Below are positions 41,171-50,584 of a stretch of DNA of 64,000 nt, one piece after another. The DNA is from Fibrobacter sp. (GTDB taxonomy: Bacteria > Fibrobacterota > Fibrobacteria > Fibrobacterales > Fibrobacteraceae). Both the position numbers and the translations under genes were made by a program. The DNA lies in assembly GCA_024399015.1 (NCBI GenBank), contig JAKSIC010000009.1, forward strand, positions 55,216-119,215, written 5' to 3'. The number at the start of each line of letters is the position of its first letter. Positions within the stretch are counted from its first letter, which is position 1. A model generated the notes under the pieces. That model was not told the DNA's origin. It did no database searches and saw only the letters and a program-made list of their open reading frames with translations.

Positions 41171-41527
41171 TTTTTACGAAGACCTTATAGACAGAAATAT
41201 TATATGAACAGTCATGAGGAATAATTGTGTCTATTTCATCATGGCCTCCTAATGAATTATGCCAAGGCCTCGCCCACCCATTCGATAAAATGAAGCCCAC
41301 CCGTCATTAACTCAACGACGCCTCGTTATCCATAAGATAACGATCGTACGCGCCATCAAGGAGCTACGAACAGCCCTATATATCTAAAGGCACACTAGGC
41401 CTCAAAGGACAACGCTGCATGCTATAATCGGCCATACGCTCAAAAAGAGCAAGCATTGATTCCGCAGAGGAACAAAAGCATATTTGGAACAATAAATAGA
41501 CCGTTGGAAATAAGCGCTAGTCTATAA
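41171..41527. other. Gene-free region, possibly a decayed gene or structured RNA
   Basis: About 360 bases between two terminators. No intact frame longer than ~32 codons. One plus-strand frame reads through short blocks (about 41289-41384, then to ~41459) broken by stops, which could be a relic. Inverted repeats CGTTATC-CATAA-GATAACG (41324-41342), GCTC-AAAAA-GAGC (about 41438-41450) and TAGAC ... GTCTA (about 41500-41525) give it structure. No tRNA pattern and no known element recognised. Confidence 0.35.
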
Positions 41528-41560
41528 GCAAAAAAGAGGGCTGCCGAAGCAGTCCTCTTT
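41528..41560 (-). terminator. Rho-independent terminator of the six-gene operon
   Basis: 12-bp stem AAAGAGGGCTGC / GCAGTCCTCTTT (one G-U, loop CGAA) with A-run on its left, i.e. a T-run on the minus strand, 41 bases past the GH18-like gene stop. It is the only terminator found after the six genes from 51328. Confidence 0.88.
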
Positions 41561-41600
41561 AAAGTTTCAGGCAATCAGCGGTTATGCTGCGTTGCGCTAA

Positions 41601-42659
41601 TTACTTTTTCTTCTTGGGCTTGTAGCTAACTTCCGGACGGAGTTCCAGGCCGATGGTCACCAGGAGGGAGACGATCGGTTCGAAATGATCCTGATGGAGG
41701 TCATAGACGGCCACGCCGCCCATGCCGTCAGCCTTAACCTGCTGAGCAACAGCCTTCACAGAAGGAATACCCATGAACACGATGGTTTCTGCATCGCTTA
41801 CTGCAACTTCAGACTTGGAAGCTTCATCGAAGGTAACCTTGTAGTCAGGAGTATCAAACTTGTTCATCAGTTCAGCGTAGGTCACGTAACCTTCGTCGCC
41901 GCTACCGGTACCCTGATGAGAAGTTCCGAGACCCTGAGCACCAGCCCAAGTCTTGCCGTAGAGGAAGATAACCGGAACCAAAAGTTCGCTGTTAACGCCA
42001 GCACCAGCAACTGCATCCAAAGCTTCCTTCACAGAGGTAGCACCCTGGTTCGGAACAACTTCAGAACTTTCTTCAGTCATCTGGTCGGCCATGAACACGT
42101 CAACGTAAGCGAGGCGGTTCAAGGCGTCTGCCTTATAAGCGTCCATGCCGGCAGCAGGATAAACCACTGCGGTAACGGTAGAACCGCTGAGGCCGTCGAC
42201 AAGAGCGTTCACCATCTTGGCATAGTCTTCAGCATCGTCTGCAGTGACATTCTGCCAGTCAAGTTCAATACCGTCGCCACCATGTTCAGAAAGCCAGCTA
42301 CCAACATTGGAAACGAAAGCAGAAAGTGCGTCGTCAGAAGTAGCGATTGCCTTCAGGTTGCCTTCAGCTTCCATACCACCAACGGAAACAATGAGCTTTA
42401 CATTGTTTTCCTTGGACATCTGGGCCAAGGTCTTGAAGTTATCAGCATCGTAGTCGTCTGCGAAAGCGAGAGAACCGTCTTCGCTAGGCACCAAGCCGAC
42501 GTAATGAATATCAGTTACGGTATTGTAGCGGATATCCTTTGCATAAAACTGGGAGTACTGGCTCCAGTACGGATAGAAACCGACAACCTTGTCAGCAGCG
42601 GCGTTTGCCATAGCAAATGCGCCAAGAGCAAGAGTCAAAGCAATGGACTTAATATTCAT
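41601..42659 (-). CDS. GH18-like protein with altered catalytic motif
   Basis: 352 residues: signal peptide ~1-21, then a GH18-type TIM barrel: KVVGFYPYWSQYSQF opening, LIVSVGG (second conserved motif) at ~89-95, then DGIELDWQ at 129-136 where active chitinases have DxxDxDxE; the third position is Glu for Asp and the catalytic acid Glu is Gln136. C-terminal barrel end is GGVAVYDLHQDH. Likely not a hydrolase; it may bind glycan. The last residues are Lys-rich. Last gene of the six-gene operon, 14 bases after the lipoprotein gene. Confidence 0.85.
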   Translation of the reverse strand: MNIKSIALTLALGAFAMANAAADKVVGFYPYWSQYSQFYAKDIRYNTVTDIHYVGLVPSEDGSLAFADDYDADNFKTLAQMSKENNVKLIVSVGGMEAEGNLKAIATSDDALSAFVSNVGSWLSEHGGDGIELDWQNVTADDAEDYAKMVNALVDGLSGSTVTAVVYPAAGMDAYKADALNRLAYVDVFMADQMTEESSEVVPNQGATSVKEALDAVAGAGVNSELLVPVIFLYGKTWAGAQGLGTSHQGTGSGDEGYVTYAELMNKFDTPDYKVTFDEASKSEVAVSDAETIVFMGIPSVKAVAQQVKADGMGGVAVYDLHQDHFEPIVSLLVTIGLELRPEVSYKPKKKK

Positions 42660-42673
42660 ATTACAACCTCGAC

Positions 42674-43585
42674 CTAGTCAATTTCCTTGGTTTTACCATT
42701 ATCGTCGCAGTAGAGTGCAGTTGCCGGATATTCCGGAACAACAGGATCCTTTGCGGCTTCACTTTCGGTGCAGGGGCGATAAGCCCAACCATGCAACTTA
42801 CCGAACAATACGAACTGGTAGCTGATTGCGAAAGTGTCTAAAGGAACAGCCTGCAAAGCAGCCAAGTCTTCTGTGGTACCGAACAGATTGAAGCTGCGGA
42901 GCTTCTTCATCTTATCAACCGGAATGCCGCCCTTGGTGGGAACCTTGACGGTATCAACGCTAACGGTATCCTTACGGTCCTTGGTACCTTGTCTGTTGAT
43001 GGAAATCTTACCACCAATATCAAATTCCTTCAAGACGTCATTTTCGTCATTTCCGGAAACCTTGGTGACAACGCCTTCGGCATCGACTTCAATAGCACCA
43101 ATTGCGGTATAGCTCTTGGTGGAAATGTCCCAAGTACCGATAGTCAACTTGTAGATAGCGACCGGAGTTGCACTGGAGTCAACTACGGTTCTGGTAAGAG
43201 GATGGTCAACCGTGTTGAAAATGAGCGAATCACGTTCACCATCAGACATGTCGGAAGTCCATTCCTCTTCAGTATAGCCGCCAATATACGGATCAAGGTA
43301 GAGACTCTTCAAAGTTTCAGCGTTAGCATCAAAAGCTGCAGAGTCTGCAGACTTCAATTCCTTGAACGCATCACCAGAAGCTGTCTCGAAGGCATCATTC
43401 TGTTCCTTGACATAGTCCTTAATCTGCAGGTTGCGCAGAGCCGGATGAATAGCCATGTATTCAGCACAGCTGAAATCAGCCGGAAGGTTTTCGTTGTAAG
43501 CTTCTTCGTCGCTGATTTCCATGGAGGAGCAGCCAAACAAAGCGGCAGCAACTGCAACAGAGAACAAAAGTTTAAAGTTTTTCAT
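42674..43585 (-). CDS. Lipoprotein of unknown function in the adhesion operon
   Basis: 303 residues. Lipobox L-F-G-C with Cys19. The mature protein begins with a helical Asp/Glu-rich part (~25-110) and continues as beta-strands (AIYKLTIGTWDISTKSYTAIG; IGAIEVDAEGVVTKV). No family recognised. Between the beta-barrel gene at 43597 (11 bases upstream) and the GH18-like gene; likely a surface or periplasmic partner of the barrels. Confidence 0.75.
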   Translation of the reverse strand: MKNFKLLFSVAVAAALFGCSSMEISDEEAYNENLPADFSCAEYMAIHPALRNLQIKDYVKEQNDAFETASGDAFKELKSADSAAFDANAETLKSLYLDPYIGGYTEEEWTSDMSDGERDSLIFNTVDHPLTRTVVDSSATPVAIYKLTIGTWDISTKSYTAIGAIEVDAEGVVTKVSGNDENDVLKEFDIGGKISINRQGTKDRKDTVSVDTVKVPTKGGIPVDKMKKLRSFNLFGTTEDLAALQAVPLDTFAISYQFVLFGKLHGWAYRPCTESEAAKDPVVPEYPATALYCDDNGKTKEID

Positions 43586-43596
43586 TGCAACACCTC

Positions 43597-45753
43597 TTAG
43601 AAGTTGACCGTTACATCAGCAACGATAACGTTCTTGTCAATGGAAAGTTCATCGTTCGGCATACCAAATGCTGCAGGAGCCAAGGTCAGCTTGTCGCCCA
43701 ACATACCGTACTGTACAGAGAGGTAGGAGTTAGGAGCAATCTTTACGCGCGGACCAGCAAGCAACATGGTTTCTTCAGTCTTAAGAATCTTGGCTTCACC
43801 GATAGAAAGCGGCTTACCGAATTCCTTTGCAGAGGAGTGGAAACCACCCATGATGGAAACCGGACCATAGACGTCAACATTAAGACCAGCCATCATACGA
43901 TCAGTAGAACGCTGAAGGAATGCATCTTCTTCGGTGTGGTCGTAAGAAAGCTGCATCTTGACCTTGCGTTCAAGAACCGGAATAAAGCGACCAATGTCGA
44001 GAGAAAGGCCTACGCCATAGCGCATGTAGCTGTTTTCTTCCAACAGAGCATCACCGTTAACATCCTTAACAACAGCACCATCGGCATCATGCATTTCAGC
44101 TGCGGTTTCGTTAACCATAGCGAAGATTGCATTCACTTCAAGAGCGTCGTTCCATGCGAAGTTCAGGTTGATCATAGCACCCTGACGATCCGGAGTGGCA
44201 AGGCCGTAAGGCATTTCCATGTTTGCGGACGGATCAAGATTTACAAGAGCATCCTTGATTTCGAGACGCTTCATCACATCGGCCTTGTAACCGTTGCGGT
44301 AGAAGTGAGCGTTCTTGTAGTTGTTGTACAAGCGAGAGTAGAGGTAGGTACCATCTTCACCCTTAGTAGAAAGGGCGTTGTGGCTTGTTTCAGAACTCAT
44401 CAAGTTAGAGGCATTCAGAGGATTGGAGTTATATACTGTGAAGTACATATTTTCCAAGCTGGAGATGCCAAACTGACTTACAAGGTTAGTATGGACATCG
44501 TTGCTGAACAAGGCATTTGCGTTCAAAATGGTAGAAGTACCACGGTAAACCGGGCTAGATGCCATTTCGGACCAGAAGTCCTTATCGTTCATCACGTAAG
44601 TGAGGCTTACGTCGCCCTTGATGCCTGCGCTAGCCAAATCCAAGTTGAAGTAAGGCTGAACGTAAATAGCGGTACCGCTATTGTCAGCAACCTTTTCCTT
44701 CTTGGCATTCAGTTCAGGACTCTGAGAAGCCTTGACGTATGCAATAGCTTCACCATCAACCTTTGTTTCAGTCAAGGAGTAGGAAGTCTTGTAGGTCTTT
44801 TCATAGTATTCAGTTTCTGCAGTCCAGGAGGACAAAGCCACTTCAGCATTCAAACCGGCATTGAACGGCAGGTTCGGCAAAATGGCCTTAGTGTCGAAGC
44901 CCAGTTCCACAGACAGGATGGAGTTGTCTTCGAAGCTAATGGTATCACCATCTTGCAAACGAGAGCGAGCGCCCAACTGACGATCGAATACATCGGTATA
45001 GTTCACACCGAGCTTAGCACCGAAGGCTTCAGCACCAGCACGAAGGCCGTAGAAATAACGATCGGTATAATCGAAGTCGAAGAATACCTGGTCGTACTTC
45101 TTGGCAGCGTTACGCATACGTGCGCCAGTAACCTGGGCATGAATGTCAGAAAGAACGCTGACCTGACCGCTATGGTAATCCACATTCAAGCCCTGCATCA
45201 AGCGAGCGTTTGTGGTATCCAAGTTACGCTGAGCAAGAGCTTCAACACGCTTCTGAGCGAAGACGTCCGGTTCCTGGAGGAGAACCTGCTGCGGGGTGAA
45301 CAAGGTAAGCGGAGTATAACCCACGCGCATATCGCCCAAGTTGAAATCAACATGCTTATTCAGGATCTTGCCATCATAAGAGAACCAGTGTGTAATAACC
45401 GGGTTGTTGTTTTCATCGAAAGCACTCTGCCAATCCTTATGGAGGCGGAGTTCTGCGCGGATTTCAGTTTCAGAACTCGGACGAGCAGTGAAAACCAAGT
45501 TTGCATCACTGTATGCCTGGTTTTCCTGGGTCGGAGAAATTGCACTGAACTGGTCGGAATTGGCCATGGAAGAGAGAACGCCGGCCTTAACAGTACCGTT
45601 GATTCGAAGTCCGAGGACTGCGGCATTCAAGGAGTCCAGCTTCTGGAGCAGAGACTTCTGCTGCTGAGCTACCGGTTCTTCAGCAAAAGCTGTAGTGGAC
45701 AACAGAAGTGCGGAAGCAAGACCGAAAACAGAAAGATTCTTATTAAACATCAT
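43597..45753 (-). CDS. Outer-membrane beta-barrel protein 3 of the adhesion operon
   Basis: 718 residues: signal peptide ~1-24, a short helix with QQKSLLQKLDSLNA, then alternating strands to a C-terminal Phe (VTVNF), the signal for barrel insertion. Paralogous to the 45769 gene: LGDMR at 139-143, YTPLTLF at 146-152 and EPDVFAQKR at 161-169 match at near-identical spacing. There is no TonB box or plug domain, so it is not SusC-like. SD GGAGGG lies before the paired ATG codons. Function unknown; pore or surface adhesin. Confidence 0.8.
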   Translation of the reverse strand: MMFNKNLSVFGLASALLLSTTAFAEEPVAQQQKSLLQKLDSLNAAVLGLRINGTVKAGVLSSMANSDQFSAISPTQENQAYSDANLVFTARPSSETEIRAELRLHKDWQSAFDENNNPVITHWFSYDGKILNKHVDFNLGDMRVGYTPLTLFTPQQVLLQEPDVFAQKRVEALAQRNLDTTNARLMQGLNVDYHSGQVSVLSDIHAQVTGARMRNAAKKYDQVFFDFDYTDRYFYGLRAGAEAFGAKLGVNYTDVFDRQLGARSRLQDGDTISFEDNSILSVELGFDTKAILPNLPFNAGLNAEVALSSWTAETEYYEKTYKTSYSLTETKVDGEAIAYVKASQSPELNAKKEKVADNSGTAIYVQPYFNLDLASAGIKGDVSLTYVMNDKDFWSEMASSPVYRGTSTILNANALFSNDVHTNLVSQFGISSLENMYFTVYNSNPLNASNLMSSETSHNALSTKGEDGTYLYSRLYNNYKNAHFYRNGYKADVMKRLEIKDALVNLDPSANMEMPYGLATPDRQGAMINLNFAWNDALEVNAIFAMVNETAAEMHDADGAVVKDVNGDALLEENSYMRYGVGLSLDIGRFIPVLERKVKMQLSYDHTEEDAFLQRSTDRMMAGLNVDVYGPVSIMGGFHSSAKEFGKPLSIGEAKILKTEETMLLAGPRVKIAPNSYLSVQYGMLGDKLTLAPAAFGMPNDELSIDKNVIVADVTVNF

Positions 45754-45768
45754 ATTCGCACCCTCCCA

Positions 45769-48042
45769 TTAAAATTCCACGTTAAGGGAAGCTTCGAAGA
45801 TGGACTGTGAGAACTCATGTTTATAAGTTCCAGTAACATCATTCTTTACATCGTAATAGTCTGGCAAGGTATGAGCCCCTTCAGCGGAAGTTGCTGCAAC
45901 GACCTTGGAGGTATTGTATTCGTTAGAAACGGAAATCATACCGTAGTTGATAGCGAGCCAGGCGTGTTCAGCAATGTTGTAGTCGAGACCGATCATCCAC
46001 TGCATCTGACTGCCGCTCATGAGAGGAGCAATGTTGCTGGACTGCTGCTGAGCGAATTCGCTAAACTCAGTATTGATCATCTGGAAGCCGAGGTTTACAC
46101 CGAGACGCGGCAGGTACTGAACATACAGGCCAGCGTTGATGAAGTCACTCTTAAGTTCGGAAGTTCCGTCAACGCCACCAAGAGCAGCCCAGTTGTCGGT
46201 TTCCATGGAACGTTCAGAATGCTTATAGGAACCAGAGATTTCAAGAGGCTTGGAGATGCCAATAATCTTGAATACGTCAACCTTGGCACCAGCGCCGAAT
46301 TCCAGGAAGGTAGCCGGCTTGTAGTTAAAGGAAATGGGGTTACCCATGCCATCTACAGACGGAATGCCCAGCGGAGAAACATGCTGGAAGAAGCTTGCCA
46401 TAGCCTGAACTTCTGCAAAGTCCTTGACATTAGCGGTTACAACGCCACGACCGCCCAAGCGGTTGGAAGTTGCAAGGCCGTTGGGCAAGGAAAGCTGAAG
46501 AGCAGGATCGCTCAAAGTTTCGAGGAGAGCCAACTGACTTCTTGTGAAGACGTTAGTGGTCCAGGAATTCTTATTGTAGTTAGCGATGCTGTAGCTTTCG
46601 TGATCACTGCCCTTGAATGCGTTGTCGTCGGTACCCATGGTGGTTGCCACAGGAGAGAACTTCGGAGAGAAGCTGTACAAAGCGTCAAAGGAAGAATAAA
46701 GCGGAGAGTGAACACCGTACTTAACGGTCTGACCGTCCTTATCGGAGTTCAGGATACGCTGAGCAAAGAAGGAAGAAGACTGAGCCAGGTTGTTAAACCA
46801 GTTGCTGTCGTTGTAAACAACATCGAGAGCAAGCTTAACGCCCCAAGAATCGGCCTTGTAACCAACGTTTGCATCCACCAAGAGGGCCATGCCATTCAAG
46901 GTCTGCATGGTAGAACCAGTGCGAACCTTGTAGAATTCGCCATCGTCGTTTGTAGCAAAGTTACCGGTGGGAAGATTGGTTTCTTCGTCGTATTCCAGAG
47001 CCCAGGAGGAATCCGGAGTGTAGGCGTCGTCGCTGGAGAAGGCAATTTCAGCCATCATGTCAAACATGAAGTTCTTTTGGCTCAAGATACCAGCAATATC
47101 GCCACCAACGCGAACGCTTGCAACCATGGTCTTCTGCGGGTCGATATCGTAAGGATTGATGGACTGCAGTTCATACGGGTTGGAAGTCACATAGCCCGGA
47201 TGACGGTAGGTGTAAGAGTAGGAATCTTCGTTGTCGAAGATGTACATAGCAGTTGCACCTACATAAGCAGACTTGTTCAGCGGCAACCATTCAAGGTTTG
47301 CGGAAGCCATCCACTTATCCATGTTAGAAGCCTGGGAAGCGCCAAGAGTAGTATCACCCGGAAGGATGTCGCCTTCGGCACCAGTCAGGTCAAGCACAGC
47401 AGTGCGATTCAAGCGGGCAAAAATACCTTCTGCACGAAGTTCGCCGGGAACACCACCGAGATCCTTACGGAACTGGAGGTTCACACCCTGCAGGTTACGC
47501 TGGTTGCCATCAAGCATCTGCTGCTGCTGGGCCATGTAACGCTGGCGAGCAAAAATCTGCGGTTCATACATAATGTCGACACCCGGCATGAACAAGGTCA
47601 GCGGAGAATACTGCTGACGGAAGTCACCCACAATCCAGTGGAAGGAGTTGCCGAGATTACCCTGAACGTCAATCCAAGGAACGGAAATCGTCTTTGCGGC
47701 GGCAGCGAAGTATTCCTGCATACCAGCGCCCAGACGGAGAGTCATGTTTGCACGGACATTTTCAAAGGGACGGAAACCGAAGTTAAGGTCAGCTTCGACA
47801 AATTCGTCCTTTTCAACTTCCGGAAGCTTGTTCTTAGCACTCGGATCCATTTCAGTGCTGAGAGCAGAGGACTGAGCTACGGCGCGAATGCTACCGGAAA
47901 GTTCAAGACCGCGCTTAGCGTTAATGGAATCAACCTTGCTTTCCAACAGTTCCTGATTCTCAGCAACGGAAGCTGCGGAGGCAACTGCAGAAGCTGTAAG
48001 AAGAGCAGCGAAAGTCTTTTTCATATTCATAGTCTTTTTCAT
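45769..48042 (-). CDS. Outer-membrane beta-barrel protein 2 of the adhesion operon
   Basis: 757 residues from the ATG at 48042, chosen because GGGGGTG lies 7 bases upstream; the longer frame from a TTG at 48066 overlaps the previous gene. Signal peptide ~1-24, helix with ENQELLESKVDSINA, then a barrel ending in Phe (LNVEF). VGDFR 138-142, YSPLTLF 145-151 and EPQIFARQR 160-168 match the paralogue at 43597. A Gln-rich run QQQQ follows. No enzyme motif and no TonB plug. Confidence 0.8.
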   Translation of the reverse strand: MKKTMNMKKTFAALLTASAVASAASVAENQELLESKVDSINAKRGLELSGSIRAVAQSSALSTEMDPSAKNKLPEVEKDEFVEADLNFGFRPFENVRANMTLRLGAGMQEYFAAAAKTISVPWIDVQGNLGNSFHWIVGDFRQQYSPLTLFMPGVDIMYEPQIFARQRYMAQQQQMLDGNQRNLQGVNLQFRKDLGGVPGELRAEGIFARLNRTAVLDLTGAEGDILPGDTTLGASQASNMDKWMASANLEWLPLNKSAYVGATAMYIFDNEDSYSYTYRHPGYVTSNPYELQSINPYDIDPQKTMVASVRVGGDIAGILSQKNFMFDMMAEIAFSSDDAYTPDSSWALEYDEETNLPTGNFATNDDGEFYKVRTGSTMQTLNGMALLVDANVGYKADSWGVKLALDVVYNDSNWFNNLAQSSSFFAQRILNSDKDGQTVKYGVHSPLYSSFDALYSFSPKFSPVATTMGTDDNAFKGSDHESYSIANYNKNSWTTNVFTRSQLALLETLSDPALQLSLPNGLATSNRLGGRGVVTANVKDFAEVQAMASFFQHVSPLGIPSVDGMGNPISFNYKPATFLEFGAGAKVDVFKIIGISKPLEISGSYKHSERSMETDNWAALGGVDGTSELKSDFINAGLYVQYLPRLGVNLGFQMINTEFSEFAQQQSSNIAPLMSGSQMQWMIGLDYNIAEHAWLAINYGMISVSNEYNTSKVVAATSAEGAHTLPDYYDVKNDVTGTYKHEFSQSIFEASLNVEF

Positions 48043-48056
48043 TTCAGCACCCCCGA

Positions 48057-50576
48057 TTAGAACCAAGCCTTAACTTCGGCGGAAATGTAGTGAGAATGCC
48101 AATTATTCACAGAAACAGTTTCATCGGAATGAGTCATGAACTTGTAACGGGCATGGAGACCAACGCGGTCAGCAAAATCCCAGTCGAAGCCGAGACCGAT
48201 TGCAGTTTCCAGATAATTGATCGGAGACTTCTTGTAGTAGTTTGTGGCATACTTATTAACCAGGTCGCCGGTCTTAGAGATAACCGGGGTAACGGATTCA
48301 TAAGTGTAAGCCTGCTGTGCTCGGAAGGATTCGAGACCGAGGATACCCACCATGTGGAAGGTCGGGGTAACAGCCACGGAAGGTTCGAACTGACCGTAGA
48401 AGCTCCACATCAACATGTCATTCATGGATTCGCTAATTGCAATCGGAGCGAAGGAAGTAGACACACCGGAAAGTGCTGCATAAGCGGTCATCATGATAGT
48501 GCGGTCGGTATTGAACCAGCCACCGATATCATAGCCACCCATAACAGATATGTAGGAAGACCACTTGGCATGCATGGGAACTTCGCCGTTAGCAATCTGG
48601 TCTGCGTTTTCGTAAGCTACGAAGGATTCCCACATTTCCCAGGTACCACCATAGAGACCACCCTGCTGACGGTACTGCTTGACGCCTTCACCGGAAGGAA
48701 TCATAGCACCAGCACGTGCAACGTAGCCTGCGCCATCACCGTTACCGGAGTCAGCAATGAAGAGCGGCTTATGCTTGGTCCAGGAGTTGGAGCTTTCCCA
48801 AACGTTACGGCCATTCAAGCGATAGTTGAAGAAGATAACGTCCTTGCCTTCTTCAATCTGGCGATGCTGACCATACTGGAAGTCAAAGTAGCCACGGTTG
48901 AAGGTGGGTTCCAACTTGAAGTTAAGACCAGCCATGTTGGGACCATAACGCATGGAACCTGCATTCAGGTAGGTTTCATCTCTACGCCAGCCGGCAAAGC
49001 GGGACGGGTTGCTCAAAGAGTACGGAGAGTAGAAATCCTTCTGGAGGAAGACTGCTTCGAGGGTCATGGGCCAGCCTTCAATATACTTGCTCTGAGCCTT
49101 CACATAAAGACCGATCTGCGGAGTATTGAAGGATTCATTGTAAGCGTCATCGAGGTAGCCGGAGGAAATGTTGTTTTCCTTATAGCCAGCTGCATCCGTA
49201 GTACGGAAGAACTTGACGGAGTCGGTGATGCTAACGCCCAAGTCACCCATCACGTAAAGCTTCGGGGTGAAGTTACCCTTGAAGTCAACGGAAGCGACAT
49301 GAGTGTTAAGAATGGTCGGACCAACATCGGTGTAGTTAATCCACTGGTTACGGAATTCGTCTTCGTAGATAATGTCGTTATCAAAGACAACGCCCATGTA
49401 GTTCACGCCGACGGTAATATTGTCGCCAATCTTTTCCTTGGCAAGGCGAGCGTGATAGATGGAACCGCGGAAGTCGTAACCACCAGACATTTCCAGTTCA
49501 CCCGGCTGACCACCGTACATACGGAGACCGTCACGGGTACCGATGTCTGCGTCAGCAGGCTGGGAAACGAGGAACTGAGCCTTCAAGTTGAACGGCATCT
49601 GGTAGACGTTTGCAAAGACGCCACCGAAGGAACGGTTGGTCCAGAATGCACGGCCACCTTCCTTAACAGGCTTAAAGACCTTTTCCTTATAGTAGGTACT
49701 TACAGTCTTTTCGTCTTCGAACAGTTCGTACTGCCAAGCGAAACGCGGGTTGGTTTCACGTTCCCACATGGTAAGGGGAGAAGAGTTTGCCCAGATAACG
49801 CCACCGGCGGTAACGTAGGCACCGAAGACACCGGCACGGATGTCAACGCCGAAGTTCATTTCTTCGTTGACGGTCGGGCCATAGAAGTCAGTGGAGTGTT
49901 CAACCATGACACGTTCGTCATGAGTCGGCACACCGTTCGGTTCGTTAGCCAAGTAGTTGGTATAGTAGCCGGACAGGTCGAACGGAATGGACAAGTTTGT
50001 CCACAAGGTCATATAGGAGTTGGGCATAGCCACAACGTTCACATTCAAGACTGCATCCACATTGGTACGAGCCAAGTCGTTACGGACGTAAGGGCTCGGT
50101 TCAGAATAGTGGAAGTTCTTGAGACGGAAGGCCATGTAACCGGAGACTGCCAGCGGAAGATCGTCCTTGCCCATGAGGGTGGATTCCATATTTTCCACAA
50201 GGCCTTCGGAATTTTCTTCAACTGCAGCCATCTGAGCTTCAGGAGCAAGCTTGGCGGAAGCGCCGACCACAGGTGCCGGACCCTTCACAGGAGCAGTGCT
50301 TGCAAGTTCCTTCTTGGGAGCTTCAGCGGGAGAAGCTTCTTCAGCCGGAGCGACTTCCTCAGCCGGAGCGGCTTCTTCAGCAGCAACCTCTTCAACAGGA
50401 GCAGCTTCTTCAGTAGCGACTTCTTCGGCAGGAGCGGCTTCTTCAGCCGGTGCAGTTTCTTCTGCAACTGCTTCAGTAGACGCAACGGATTCATCCTGGA
50501 CAGTTTCATCCTCGACCTGGGCGAATGCCAAAGACGAGCAGAGCAATGTCGTAGCAATTATGGGTAATTTACGCAT
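48057..50576 (-). CDS. Outer-membrane beta-barrel protein 1 with Ala/Glu/Pro-rich periplasmic linker
   Basis: 839 residues: signal peptide ~1-20; residues ~30-88 are repeats of the type AEEAAPAEEV (a long flexible or helical acidic linker); then a barrel from ~140 to a C-terminal Phe (VKAWF). S-S-P-L-T-M-W at 265-271 resembles the Y-S/T-P-L-T-L-F motif of the other two barrels, so it is a more distant relative. Aromatic residues are frequent in predicted loops, suitable for sugar contacts. 8 bases after the CBM-like gene. Confidence 0.8.
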   Translation of the reverse strand: MRKLPIIATTLLCSSLAFAQVEDETVQDESVASTEAVAEETAPAEEAAPAEEVATEEAAPVEEVAAEEAAPAEEVAPAEEASPAEAPKKELASTAPVKGPAPVVGASAKLAPEAQMAAVEENSEGLVENMESTLMGKDDLPLAVSGYMAFRLKNFHYSEPSPYVRNDLARTNVDAVLNVNVVAMPNSYMTLWTNLSIPFDLSGYYTNYLANEPNGVPTHDERVMVEHSTDFYGPTVNEEMNFGVDIRAGVFGAYVTAGGVIWANSSPLTMWERETNPRFAWQYELFEDEKTVSTYYKEKVFKPVKEGGRAFWTNRSFGGVFANVYQMPFNLKAQFLVSQPADADIGTRDGLRMYGGQPGELEMSGGYDFRGSIYHARLAKEKIGDNITVGVNYMGVVFDNDIIYEDEFRNQWINYTDVGPTILNTHVASVDFKGNFTPKLYVMGDLGVSITDSVKFFRTTDAAGYKENNISSGYLDDAYNESFNTPQIGLYVKAQSKYIEGWPMTLEAVFLQKDFYSPYSLSNPSRFAGWRRDETYLNAGSMRYGPNMAGLNFKLEPTFNRGYFDFQYGQHRQIEEGKDVIFFNYRLNGRNVWESSNSWTKHKPLFIADSGNGDGAGYVARAGAMIPSGEGVKQYRQQGGLYGGTWEMWESFVAYENADQIANGEVPMHAKWSSYISVMGGYDIGGWFNTDRTIMMTAYAALSGVSTSFAPIAISESMNDMLMWSFYGQFEPSVAVTPTFHMVGILGLESFRAQQAYTYESVTPVISKTGDLVNKYATNYYKKSPINYLETAIGLGFDWDFADRVGLHARYKFMTHSDETVSVNNWHSHYISAEVKAWF

Positions 50577-50584
50577 AAAACCTC

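Noticed and set aside
43585..45810. 741-codon frame opposite the third barrel gene
   Set aside because: The minus-strand gene has signal peptide, paralogy to its neighbour and SD; the plus frame has none and crosses the gene junction.
45817..48060. 747-codon frame opposite the second barrel gene
   Set aside because: Shadow of the same codon bias; His/Val-rich translation, no signal peptide or domain.
48090..50567. 825-codon frame opposite the first barrel gene, with a Phe/Ser/Arg-rich repeat end
   Set aside because: The apparent repeat is only the reverse complement of the Ala/Glu linker codons; the minus-strand gene is clearly the real one.
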